Assembly: GCA_937896205.1 (NCBI GenBank)
Contig: CALBNA010000239.1
Coordinates: 1 to 5,607 of the forward strand
Reading direction: 5' to 3'
Source of the DNA: an uncultured Campylobacter sp.
GTDB lineage: Bacteria > Campylobacterota > Campylobacteria > Campylobacterales > Campylobacteraceae
Length of the DNA stretch: 5,607 bases
Position 1 is the first letter of the stretch, and every line of letters starts with the position of its first letter. Positions 1 to 5,607 of the stretch are shown one piece after another. The translations under genes and the position numbers were made by a program. The notes under the pieces were generated by a model that worked only from the letters and a program-made list of their open reading frames with translations, was not told the origin of the DNA and made no database searches.

Positions 1-1
1 A

Positions 2-514
2 GATAAAAATATCAAACTATAAAATCAAATAACGGCTTTTGAGACCGACAAAGCCAAAATAGACCAACTAAAACAAAAAGCCGATCAAAGCGATGCCCTA
101 CAAATCAAGCTCGAAGAAGCTAATGCAGATCTAGAAAGCAAAGAAAAAACAAATCAGTCTTTGAAACAAAGAAACGAAAAGCTGGAGGCGTCGCTAAGTA
201 GCGAGAATGCCTTAAAGGAAGACGATGATAGCAAGCGACTACAAATCGTTAAACTACAAACTTCTATAAATAGCAAAGATCGAAGAATATCCGAGCTGGA
301 AGGAGAAGTAAAAGTTAAAGACGAAACGATAGAAAATTTACAGGATAAGTTAACTGTATTAGAAAACTTTAAAACGAAGGTTATTAGTTTTATCTCAAAA
401 ATAAGCAATTTAATACCGAATTTTAGCAAGCTATTGGATGACGAACCAAGTGAGGTAAAAAATGAGATAAAAGGCAAAATAGCCGGCAAAGACGGTATGG
501 GGATAGGCTTTTAG
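2..514 (+). pseudogene. C-terminal remnant of a coiled-coil protein, 5' end outside the window, in-frame stop
   Basis: Frame 2 reads as one charged, heptad-like protein from the left edge to TAG at 512-514, broken by a TAA at 20-22. The residues either side of that TAA (DKNIKL, then NQITAFETDKAK) are alike in style, so the stop looks like a CAA-to-TAA change. After it there is no ATG. The first usable start is TTG at 161, with no ribosome binding site before it. Residues rich in Lys, Glu, Leu, Asn and Gln form a long predicted coiled coil. A more hydrophobic amphipathic stretch follows (VISFISKISNLIPNFSKLL), then a short Gly-rich tail ending DGMGIGF. I do not recognise the family. The C-terminal tail of a MobV/Pre-type mobilisation protein or another mobile-element coiled-coil protein is possible but unproven. 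G+C is low (20 of 60 at 241-300) compared with the permease gene (33 of 60 at 1561-1620), which suggests separate ancestry. The coding strand is fairly sure; the broken status is an inference. Confidence 0.55.
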
Positions 515-736
515 TTGGATTGGTTTTTGATTTCGAATATAAAGTTACCAAAATTTTTAGTCAGCATACTTAATAAGCTCCTTTTTTGCCAACATATACC
601 AAGTTATATAATGTGCGAGCTGGTTACACCAAATCGGAGCGTATGCCTAGATCTTTTTTGTACTTTGGTGATGCGGCCGAATTTTGTCAAAAGTTCTTAA
701 AATATAAAAATTTATCCCCCAAACGTCAAAATATTC
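515..736. other. AT-rich stretch with no confident gene
   Basis: Between the coiled-coil remnant and the permease promoter the DNA is AT-rich (20 of 60 G+C at 661-720). I see no RNA gene, no clear terminator hairpin and no repeat array. Two short open frames cross it: 515-700, starting TTG directly after the preceding stop, which I take as chance, and 586-819, listed separately. Confidence 0.5.
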
Positions 737-819
737 TTGATAACGTCTATCCATTTAAATATAATCTAACTAAAAAATTAAAGGATAAATTTGCTTTACA
801 GGTCGCTAACTGTGCTTAG
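586..819 (+). CDS. Doubtful small open frame, possible gene remnant (77 aa)
   Basis: An open frame of 77 codons starts at TTG 586, or at ATG 643 (58 aa; GGAG lies only 3 bases before this ATG, which is tight). The middle (SERMPRSFLYFGDAAEFCQKFLKYKNLSPKRQNILDNVYPF) has a plausible protein-like mix with aromatic and charged residues. I recognise no domain, signal peptide or membrane segment. Its end overlaps the first 29 bases of the permease gene in another frame, and its last third contains the permease promoter and ribosome binding site. A functional gene is therefore unlikely. A truncated remnant whose end now runs into the neighbour, or chance in AT-rich DNA, are the better readings. Confidence 0.2.
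   Translation: MPTYTKLYNVRAGYTKSERMPRSFLYFGDAAEFCQKFLKYKNLSPKRQNILDNVYPFKYNLTKKLKDKFALQVANCA
737..765 (+). promoter_or_regulatory. Sigma-70 promoter of the permease gene
   Basis: A -35 TTGATA (737-742) and a perfect -10 TATAAT (760-765) are separated by exactly 17 bases. Transcription would begin near 772, giving a leader of about 20 bases that contains the ribosome binding site at 781-785. The same TTGATAA word forms the -35 of the receptor promoter at the other end of the cassette. Confidence 0.7.
738..752 (+). promoter_or_regulatory. Possible Fur box over the permease -35
   Basis: The 15-mer TGATAACGTCTATCC matches the 7-1-7 Fur pattern TGATAAT-N-ATTATCA at 10 of 14 positions, with a GATA...TATC dyad. 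It overlaps the -35 element, where bound Fur-iron would block polymerase. The match is weaker than at 5027-5041, and AT-rich DNA gives chance matches; the placement and the gene's likely role favour it. Confidence 0.4.
781..785 (+). promoter_or_regulatory. Ribosome binding site fixing the TTG start of the permease
   Basis: AAGGA lies 5 bases before TTG 791. An in-frame TAA at 779-781 rules out any start further upstream, and no in-frame ATG occurs until about residue 116, so this site decides the start. Confidence 0.65.
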
Positions 820-1957
820 CCTTTGCATCGCGCAGTTTATTTGCATCGGATTTTTCGGCGAGGGGCTCGTTAGCATCCTGCGTCAAGACGGTTTTAGTTT
901 AGAGCGCGTCGGTGCGCTTAGAGGGCTTGGACTTTTCGCGGTTTTGGCTTTTTTGTGGTCGCCGTTTATTGACGCTATCGCGCTAAAAATAGGCGGTTAC
1001 AAAAAGGTTATCCTAGCCTTTCAGTGCCTTACTTTGGCGGTTTTATATGCGGTTTCGCTTCTAAATCCGCGCGACGATTTGCCCGCCGTAATCGCTTTAG
1101 CGGTGCTTTTGGCCTTTATCTCGGCCACCTGGACGATGACGTCTAACGCATTTTTTATCAAAATTTCAAACAGCTCGAATTTAAGCTTCACAAACGCCCT
1201 CAAGCTTAGCGGCGGATTGATAGGACACGTATCGGGTAACGGCCTAACGCTCGTAATCTACGCAAAATTCGGCTGGAGCGAGGCGAATTTATTCTTGATG
1301 TCTTTGATAGCGGTTTCCCTGCTTAGCCTTGCTTTCTTTAAAGAGCCTGAGCGCGTAAACGCCGGCGAGGGGCTGGATTTTAGGGCGATGTTTGGCTTTT
1401 TTAAGGGCAAAAAGGCTTGGCTTAGCGTGCTTTTCGTACAATCTATCGGTATCTGTGCGGCGTTTGGACTGCTTAGCCCGATGCTCGTAGATATCGGCTG
1501 GAAGCTGGAAGATATCGGCGAGGTCTTGCACATATACGGCACGATATTTGGCTTCGCGGGTGCGCTCGCGGCGGGCTTTGCGGTAAAAAAGCTAGGCGCC
1601 AAAAGAGCCTTTTTATACGCCGTAGCGATGCAGACGCTAGGCATCCTGGCCATCTGGTTACCTATCGGCGGCTGGACGGACCGCGCGTCGGTACTTTTTG
1701 CTTCGAGCGCGGCGTATGCGGTATATATGGCGCAAGCGACGATAATCTCCACGATGATGATGCAACGTGCCTCGGGACGGCGACCCGCTAGCGAATACGC
1801 CGTGCAAAGCAGCTTAAGTATGACATTTCAGATATTTTCGTTTTATCTCGGAACGCTTTTGGCGGGGACGTTGGGTTACGGAGCGGTCGTGCTGGGCGCG
1901 GCGGCGTTTTGCGTTTTGAGCCTAGTTTATTTTATAAAGATTTATAAATTTATCTAG
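791..1957 (+). CDS. MFS permease, RhtX/FptX-type siderophore importer
   Basis: A 388-residue inner-membrane protein with about 12 hydrophobic segments, the usual length for the PAT/AmpG-like branch of the major facilitator superfamily that includes RhtX (rhizobactin) and FptX (pyochelin). These permeases carry a siderophore from periplasm to cytoplasm without an ABC transporter. Visible evidence: the first membrane segment (about 5-27, YRSLTVLSLCIAQF), the WSPFID motif at 56-61 typical of this branch (compare WAPLxD), a central charged loop near 184-210 (KEPERVN...FKGKKAW) dividing the two six-helix halves, and the ASEYAVQSSL motif at 333-342, resembling the S/TxYAxxSSL motif of AmpG/RhtX proteins. 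TTG is the start because of the AAGGA before it. The gene has its own promoter and is convergent with the receptor-hydrolase operon. Substrate is not provable from sequence; the receptor and regulator nearby support a siderophore. A muropeptide permease (AmpG) is the main alternative and fits the neighbours less well. Confidence 0.85.
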   Translation: MLYRSLTVLSLCIAQFICIGFFGEGLVSILRQDGFSLERVGALRGLGLFAVLAFLWSPFIDAIALKIGGYKKVILAFQCLTLAVLYAVSLLNPRDDLPAVIALAVLLAFISATWTMTSNAFFIKISNSSNLSFTNALKLSGGLIGHVSGNGLTLVIYAKFGWSEANLFLMSLIAVSLLSLAFFKEPERVNAGEGLDFRAMFGFFKGKKAWLSVLFVQSIGICAAFGLLSPMLVDIGWKLEDIGEVLHIYGTIFGFAGALAAGFAVKKLGAKRAFLYAVAMQTLGILAIWLPIGGWTDRASVLFASSAAYAVYMAQATIISTMMMQRASGRRPASEYAVQSSLSMTFQIFSFYLGTLLAGTLGYGAVVLGAAAFCVLSLVYFIKIYKFI

Positions 1958-2003
1958 CGGATTACGATTTTGCGGGATTTAAGTCGCCGTCTAGTACAAA
2001 AAA

Positions 2004-2046
2004 CTGCGTAAAATTTATTTCGCAGAGTTTTGCAAATCGCTTTGCA
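2004..2046. terminator. Possible terminator hairpins in the convergent spacer
   Basis: Two short dyads follow the permease stop. CTGCG (2004-2008) pairs with CGCAG (2021-2025) across a 12-base AT-rich loop, with an A-run before and TTTT shortly after. TGCAAA (2031-2036) pairs with TTTGCA (2041-2046) around TCGC, but lacks a T-run. Neither is a classic strong intrinsic terminator. The rest of the 294-base spacer (1958-2251) holds no gene I can support, only scattered AAATTTA words, including a 16-base near-palindrome at 2190-2205 (AGCTTAAATTTACGCT) that might serve the leftward operon. Confidence 0.3.
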
Positions 2047-2251
2047 GATTTAGCCCGCATCGGCAATACGGATTAAACGCACGCAATTTAACCCGAACGC
2101 AAGGCCGAATTTAAGTCTCTGGCGCAAAAAAGGCGGTAAATTTATCCCGAATCAAGCAAACCTACCCGCAACAGAAAAACCGCAAAACGAGCTTAAATTT
2201 ACGCTTAAAACGGCGCAAATTTGGCTCGTAAAATTTACGCAAAAGCTAAAT

Positions 2252-3013
2252 TTACAACCGCTCTTTGATGATCTTTAAAAAATCCAAAAGAGCTTTCGCA
2301 CTATGATGAGGCGTGTCCTGGACGGCGATTAGTTCGCAGTTTGGCAGCATCCTCGACACTTGCGAAGCGACGGCAAAAGGCACTTCCTCGTCTGCCCTAG
2401 AGTGATACATAAGCACGCTTTGAGTGACATCCTTTAGCTCAAATCCCCACAGCCTAGCTTGGAGCCAGAGGTCAAAGCCGATGCCGTTAAGCTGCGCTTT
2501 TATCGCTTCTTTTAGCGCACCCTTAGCCTGCGAGCCGTATTTTTCCCACACCGTTTGCGCCGTATTTTCAGGCGTATTGTGCGATGCAAAATCATAAATT
2601 TCCTTTATGTGCACATAGTCTGCATAGTCAGCCAAAAGCTCGGGCGGGGCGTTAAATCCGCTTAGTATAAACACCTTTTTCGCCTCTTCGCAAGCTACTG
2701 CCGTAGCGTAGGCGTAAGCCGCGCCCACCGACTCGCCCAGCACGCTAAATTCGCCCAAATTTAACGCCGAGAAAAACTCTTTTAGGCGCAGGGCGAATTT
2801 TAAAAAACTATCGTCCGCGCTAAAAAGCGAGCTATTAAAATGCCCGCTTCTATATATCAAAATAAGCCTTATTTGATTTTTATTGCAGAAATTTATCAAG
2901 GTATTTTGCGGAAAAATCATCAGCGGATGATGATAAACCAAAACATCTTTAAAATCGCTACCAAAGTCGTCGTAGCTTAGATTTTCGCCGCTTTTAAATT
3001 TAAAATTTTTCAT
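2252..3013 (-). CDS. Alpha/beta hydrolase, second gene of the receptor operon
   Basis: A 253-residue protein with alpha/beta-hydrolase features. The nucleophile elbow GESVG is at 93-97 (Ser95). A likely acid is Asp208 in HSRADEEVPF. The likely catalytic His is 236 or 237 in DTPHHSA near the C-terminus. A His-His-Pro at 28-30 sits where the oxyanion-hole loop is expected. No signal peptide or membrane segment is visible, so it should be cytoplasmic. ATG 3013 follows the receptor stop by 8 bases, and its AAGGA site begins inside that stop codon, so the two genes are almost certainly co-transcribed and probably translationally coupled. That context suggests it acts on the imported ligand, for example releasing iron by hydrolysing a siderophore or modifying it. 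It has no special likeness that I can see to Fes/IroD-type trilactone esterases, and the substrate is unknown. The fold and triad are well supported; the siderophore role is inference from position. Confidence 0.85.
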   Translation of the reverse strand: MKNFKFKSGENLSYDDFGSDFKDVLVYHHPLMIFPQNTLINFCNKNQIRLILIYRSGHFNSSLFSADDSFLKFALRLKEFFSALNLGEFSVLGESVGAAYAYATAVACEEAKKVFILSGFNAPPELLADYADYVHIKEIYDFASHNTPENTAQTVWEKYGSQAKGALKEAIKAQLNGIGFDLWLQARLWGFELKDVTQSVLMYHSRADEEVPFAVASQVSRMLPNCELIAVQDTPHHSAKALLDFLKIIKERL

Positions 3014-3024
3014 CTTTTTCCTTA
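3014..3024 (-). promoter_or_regulatory. Stop codon / ribosome binding site overlap coupling receptor and hydrolase
   Basis: Read on the minus strand, the receptor stop TAA runs into TAAGGAAAAAG and then ATG. The AAGGA core shares its AA with the stop codon. Ribosomes ending on the receptor are thus placed to restart on the hydrolase. Confidence 0.75.
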
Positions 3025-4977
3025 AAATTTATATTCAAATTTTACGCCGATCTCGCGAGGGTCGGATAGGTAGTGCATCGTGGCGTATTTTACGTCGTGA
3101 TCTTTGTCGAAAAGATTATTAGCGTAAATATAAACGTTGATGTTTTTGTGATTAAAGCCTACTTTTGCATCGACGGTCGCGTAGCCCGCGTTTTCTACGA
3201 CATTGGCCTTATCGGTGTAAAATTTGCTCTGTCCTCGCAAAAATGCCGCCGCGTAAAATCCGCTTGGAGCCTCATACGAAAGCCCTGCGCCATAAGTTAG
3301 CCTTGGCGCGTAATAGACGTATTTGCCGCTATAATCGCCCTGTGCGTCTTTATAGTCTTTAAAGACGCTTTTTGCGTAGCCCAAATTTGCGCTAAGCTTT
3401 AATCCGTCCGCCAAAAGCACGGCGCCGTCTAGTTCAAAGCCTTGGGAGCGCGCCTTGCTGGCGTTCTCTGCCACCGTGATATTAGGCGCTACGATGACGC
3501 TTACTACTTGCTTGTTTTTGATATCGGCGCGAAAAACGGCGGCGCCTAGCTCAAACCGCTCCCAAGCCCCTTTTACGCCGACTTCATAGCTAGTCATCGT
3601 TTCTTTATCGTACCATTTTTTAGACGTAGGCGACGCAGCCCAAAAGCCGCCCGGTTTATAGCCCTTCGATACGCTCGCATACGCCGTAACCTCGTCGTTT
3701 ATAGCGTATTTTAGTCCGATCTTGGGCGATAGCGCGCTATATGAATCGCTTAAATTTTCACCGCTCATGCGGTTTTGAAATTTGACCCTATCTTTGTCGA
3801 ATCTAGCTCCCAAAATAACCGAAAAATCAAGCGGCAGATAAATTTCATTATGCGTAAAAACGCCGTAGTTTTTACTTCTGGTTTTGTTATTTTGCAGCGA
3901 GCGAATACCGCCGAACATCACGCTGTTTACACTGCTTCGCACGTCTCTTTGCGTAGCGCCCGCCGCAGCGCCTAGGACGAATTTGCCATACGTATTATCG
4001 GCGCTAAATCTAAACTCCTGCGTAAAATCTTTTCTATCCTCTTTATAATACACATCCATTAAGGACGCGGGGCGATGATCGCCGTCGTAGCTGCTGTCGT
4101 TTTTGTAATCCCTAAAAGTCGTAAGCGAAGTGAGCGCATAGTCGCCCGATTTATATTCTACCTTTAGCGATGCTTCGTAGTTTTTGGCGTTTTCCTCGCC
4201 CTCTATACCGTTGGCGTAGCGCGTTCTATTGGCTGCGCTAGGCAAATTCGATCTTTGCGCGCCGTTGGCTATCCTATAATAGTTTTGAATAAGATCCACC
4301 GTAAGCTCGTCCGTAGGTAAAAATCTAAAGTAAATTTTGCCATAAAGAGCGTCTTTGTAGTCGTCGCTTTTGTTTAAATTTTCGTTATACATAAAGCCGT
4401 TTTTCTTTTCGCTAAAACCGGTAAAACTAGCCAGAAATTTATCCTTTACTATCGCTCCGCCTGCGTTAAAACTAATACCACGCAGGCTATCCTCGCCAAG
4501 CTTTAGTCCGATCTTTGCTTGCGGTTCGTTGGTAGGAGCTTTGGAGACCGCATTTATCACGCCTGCGTAGGCGTTTTTGCCGTAAAGTGCGCTTTGAGGC
4601 CCTTTTAGGATCTCGATACGCTCGATATCCTCCAAAAATACGTAGTTGCCGTAAGTACCAAGATAACTCACGCCGTCCAGATAAAGCCCGACGTTTGGGC
4701 TATCAAATGCGTAATCGCTCGTCACGCCGCGCATGATAAAAAGCGAAATACCTCCGCCTTGCAAAAACGATAAATTTGACGATGCGCTCCTAAGCCCGTT
4801 TAGATCTTTTGCTTCTCTACGCCGCAACTCTCTTTCGTCCAGCACGCTCACCGCAGCCGCCACCTCGCTAGCGTTTTCATCGATTTTTTGAGCCGATACG
4901 CTGACCTCGTCCAGCCTCACGGCGGGAGCTGCTATCGCTAGCGCCGCAACCGCACTTAAAAGCAAAATTTTTCTCAC
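3022..4977 (-). CDS. TonB-dependent outer-membrane siderophore receptor, FyuA-like
   Basis: A 651-residue receptor with the full family layout. A signal peptide covers about residues 1-17 (MRKILLLSAVAALAIA). A TonB box LDEVSVSA lies at 22-29. The plug domain covers about 33-147, with the conserved IMRGV (81-85), LYLDGV (98-103) and LKGPQSALYGKNAYAGVIN (124-142). A 22-strand beta-barrel occupies the rest, including GYKPGGF at 439-445 and NNLFDKDHD near 620-628, and it ends in Phe651, the aromatic residue used for barrel insertion. The plug and the YKPGGF region resemble the yersiniabactin/pesticin receptor FyuA, which is of similar length. It would bind a ferric chelate outside the cell and import it using TonB energy. 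The start is GTG, chosen because a strong AAGGAG precedes it and it gives a complete signal peptide. It is first in an operon with the hydrolase, divergent from the AraC-type regulator, with a Fur box over its promoter. Family is sure; the exact ligand is not. Confidence 0.95.
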   Translation of the reverse strand: MRKILLLSAVAALAIAAPAVRLDEVSVSAQKIDENASEVAAAVSVLDERELRRREAKDLNGLRSASSNLSFLQGGGISLFIMRGVTSDYAFDSPNVGLYLDGVSYLGTYGNYVFLEDIERIEILKGPQSALYGKNAYAGVINAVSKAPTNEPQAKIGLKLGEDSLRGISFNAGGAIVKDKFLASFTGFSEKKNGFMYNENLNKSDDYKDALYGKIYFRFLPTDELTVDLIQNYYRIANGAQRSNLPSAANRTRYANGIEGEENAKNYEASLKVEYKSGDYALTSLTTFRDYKNDSSYDGDHRPASLMDVYYKEDRKDFTQEFRFSADNTYGKFVLGAAAGATQRDVRSSVNSVMFGGIRSLQNNKTRSKNYGVFTHNEIYLPLDFSVILGARFDKDRVKFQNRMSGENLSDSYSALSPKIGLKYAINDEVTAYASVSKGYKPGGFWAASPTSKKWYDKETMTSYEVGVKGAWERFELGAAVFRADIKNKQVVSVIVAPNITVAENASKARSQGFELDGAVLLADGLKLSANLGYAKSVFKDYKDAQGDYSGKYVYYAPRLTYGAGLSYEAPSGFYAAAFLRGQSKFYTDKANVVENAGYATVDAKVGFNHKNINVYIYANNLFDKDHDVKYATMHYLSDPREIGVKFEYKF

Positions 4978-4983
4978 TTTAGA

Positions 4984-4989
4984 CTCCTT
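4984..4989 (-). promoter_or_regulatory. Ribosome binding site of the receptor (GTG start)
   Basis: Minus-strand AAGGAG sits 6 bases before GTG at 4977-4975. This strong match supports the GTG start and suggests high translation when the operon is transcribed. Confidence 0.8.
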
Positions 4990-5015
4990 TTATAATTTCT
5001 TTACTTTAAGGATAG

Positions 5016-5021
5016 TATAAT
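5016..5021 (+). promoter_or_regulatory. Candidate -10 for the rightward AraC-type gene, overlapping the leftward -10
   Basis: The plus strand carries a perfect TATAAT inside the same AT stretch that forms the leftward -10. No good -35 lies before it, but Campylobacter sigma-70 promoters often lack one. A start near 5028 would give a leader of about 63 bases that crosses the Fur box. A competing candidate is TTTACA (5050-5055), 17 bases, TATATT (5073-5078), but its start near 5085 would leave almost no leader and exclude the ribosome binding site. Confidence 0.4.
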
Positions 5022-5026
5022 ATTTT

Positions 5027-5041
5027 TGAAATTTATTATCA
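5027..5041 (-). promoter_or_regulatory. Fur box in the divergent control region
   Basis: Minus-strand TGATAATAAATTTCA matches the 7-1-7 Fur pattern TGATAAT-N-ATTATCA at 12 of 14 positions, with a perfect left half. It overlaps the receptor -35 and the expected start of rightward transcription, so Fur-iron bound here could silence both directions. This is the expected arrangement for iron-repressed uptake genes. Confidence 0.65.
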
Positions 5042-5079
5042 ACCCGAAATTTACAAATGACGGATTTATTTTTATATTT

Positions 5080-5086
5080 AAAGGAA
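5080..5086 (+). promoter_or_regulatory. Ribosome binding site fixing the TTG start of the AraC-type regulator
   Basis: AAAGGAA ends 4 bases before TTG 5091. An in-frame TAA at 5079-5081 excludes earlier starts. The next candidate, ATG 5118, has no ribosome binding site before it. Confidence 0.65.
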
Positions 5087-5090
5087 AAAT

Positions 5091-5607
5091 TTGCGCACGG
5101 TATCCGCAGACGTTTTTATGGATAAATTTAATAGCAGCGAAGACGGAGTTTTGGCTGGTCTTGGCGTCAAAATCCGCGCCAAAAATATCGCGCTAAGCGA
5201 TGAAATAGCCTTCGGCACGATAAAAATGGACGCTAAAGACGACACCAAAATAGTCGGCGATTTTCACGCTTTGCGGGGTTGCTTTATAAATTTCACCCTA
5301 CAAGGAGGCATTAGCCTAAGCTCAGCGAATGGCAAAATCGAATACAAAAGCGGACTATCCACGATCAGCTCGGTCGATCTACCAAGCTCGGATCAAGAGA
5401 TTTACGGCGGCGCGCACGCGGGAATAAATTTATTCCTAGAAAACTCGTTTATGAGCGCAAATTTCGGCGATCTTATCGAGCTTGGCGCAAACAAACTCGT
5501 CTCGCAAAACGACACCTGCGCCGTAAATAAAATTTTATTAAACCAAATTTTATCGTTAAACGCCGACGAACCGCTTGAAAGACTGCTTTTAGAAAGTAAA
5601 ATTTTAG
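5091..5607 (+). CDS. AraC-family regulator, PchR/YbtA-like, N-terminal part (cut by window edge)
   Basis: The frame opened at TTG 5091 stays open for 172 codons and runs off the right edge. The visible part resembles the N-terminal ligand-sensing region of PchR-type AraC regulators: a cupin-like beta-rich stretch (about 20-125, including LRGCFINFTLQGGISLSS near 61-78), then helical linker sequence ending PLERLLLESKIL at 161-172, which resembles the linker seen just before the two helix-turn-helix motifs in PchR relatives. The DNA-binding domain, roughly another 100-130 residues, would lie beyond the window. In the known family, such proteins bind the ferric siderophore in the cytoplasm and activate the receptor and permease genes. 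The position, divergent from the receptor with a shared control region, is the family's usual arrangement. Fur probably represses it too. Codon use matches the rest of the cassette. Family assignment rests on partial sequence and on context. Confidence 0.7.
   Translation, partial: MRTVSADVFMDKFNSSEDGVLAGLGVKIRAKNIALSDEIAFGTIKMDAKDDTKIVGDFHALRGCFINFTLQGGISLSSANGKIEYKSGLSTISSVDLPSSDQEIYGGAHAGINLFLENSFMSANFGDLIELGANKLVSQNDTCAVNKILLNQILSLNADEPLERLLLESKIL

Larger units (their letters stand above)
5014..5042 (-). promoter_or_regulatory. Sigma-70 promoter of the receptor-hydrolase operon
   Basis: On the minus strand a -35 TTGATA (5042-5037) and a -10 TATACT (5019-5014) have an ideal 17-base spacer. 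Transcription would start near 5007, leaving a leader of about 30 bases that contains the ribosome binding site. The Fur box covers the -35 and part of the spacer. Confidence 0.75.

Noticed and set aside
154..489. Minus-strand open frame of 111 codons opposite the coiled-coil remnant
   Set aside because: Ser/Leu/Phe-rich product typical of the antisense of a Lys/Glu-rich coiled coil; the plus strand reads as a real protein and continues past both ends.
515..700. Plus-strand open frame starting TTG right after the coiled-coil stop
   Set aside because: No ribosome binding site, no recognisable domain, and overlaps the slightly better frame at 586-819.
1258..1752. Minus-strand open frame of 164 codons inside the permease
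   Set aside because: Lies wholly within a well-supported permease gene and shows no domain or ribosome binding site; a shadow of its codon bias.
2190..2250. Cluster of AAATTTA words and short palindromes as a repeat element
   Set aside because: The words are imperfect, irregularly spaced and common throughout this AT-rich style of intergenic DNA; no array or mobile-element ends are visible.
5050..5078. TTTACA-17-TATATT as the regulator promoter
   Set aside because: Good spacing, but transcription would begin near 5085, cutting off the ribosome binding site of the TTG start; kept only as an alternative.
1..5607. CRISPR arrays, tRNA/rRNA genes, insertion-sequence ends, siderophore synthesis genes
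   Set aside because: Looked for across the window; no regular repeats, cloverleaf-like sequences, transposase frames or NRPS motifs seen.

Overview
The window looks like chromosomal DNA of an epsilonproteobacterium, most likely a Campylobacter of the higher-GC oral type (C. rectus/showae/gracilis group). This is an inference from style: intergenic DNA full of AAATTT words, frequent TTG/GTG starts, Lys/Ala/Phe-rich proteins with many GCG/GGC codons, and AAGGA-type ribosome binding sites. No single gene here fixes the species.

Layout. Positions 1-514 hold the C-terminal part of a coiled-coil protein that enters from the left. It carries an in-frame TAA near the edge, so it is probably a broken gene. 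Positions 515-790 are AT-rich with no confident gene; one weak open frame (586-819) may be a remnant. Positions 737-765 form a near-consensus sigma-70 promoter with a possible Fur box, leading into an MFS permease (791-1957, +) of the RhtX/FptX siderophore type. A 294-bp convergent spacer (1958-2251) follows. On the minus strand lies a two-gene operon: a TonB-dependent outer-membrane receptor (3022-4977, GTG start) and, 8 bp downstream, an alpha/beta hydrolase (2252-3013). A compact divergent control region (about 4978-5090) carries a strong promoter for the receptor, a good Fur box and a candidate rightward promoter. It separates the receptor from an AraC-type regulator (5091-5607, +, cut by the right edge) whose visible part looks like the ligand-sensing domain of PchR/YbtA-type regulators.

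Together the four genes read as a siderophore-uptake cassette: receptor (outer membrane), single-protein permease (inner membrane), cytoplasmic hydrolase (possible release or modification of the ligand) and a ligand-sensing activator, all apparently under Fur. The family combination (FyuA-like receptor, FptX-like permease, PchR-like regulator) resembles pyochelin/yersiniabactin uptake systems. No siderophore biosynthesis gene is visible, so uptake of a siderophore made by other bacteria is the simplest reading. TonB/ExbBD must be encoded elsewhere.
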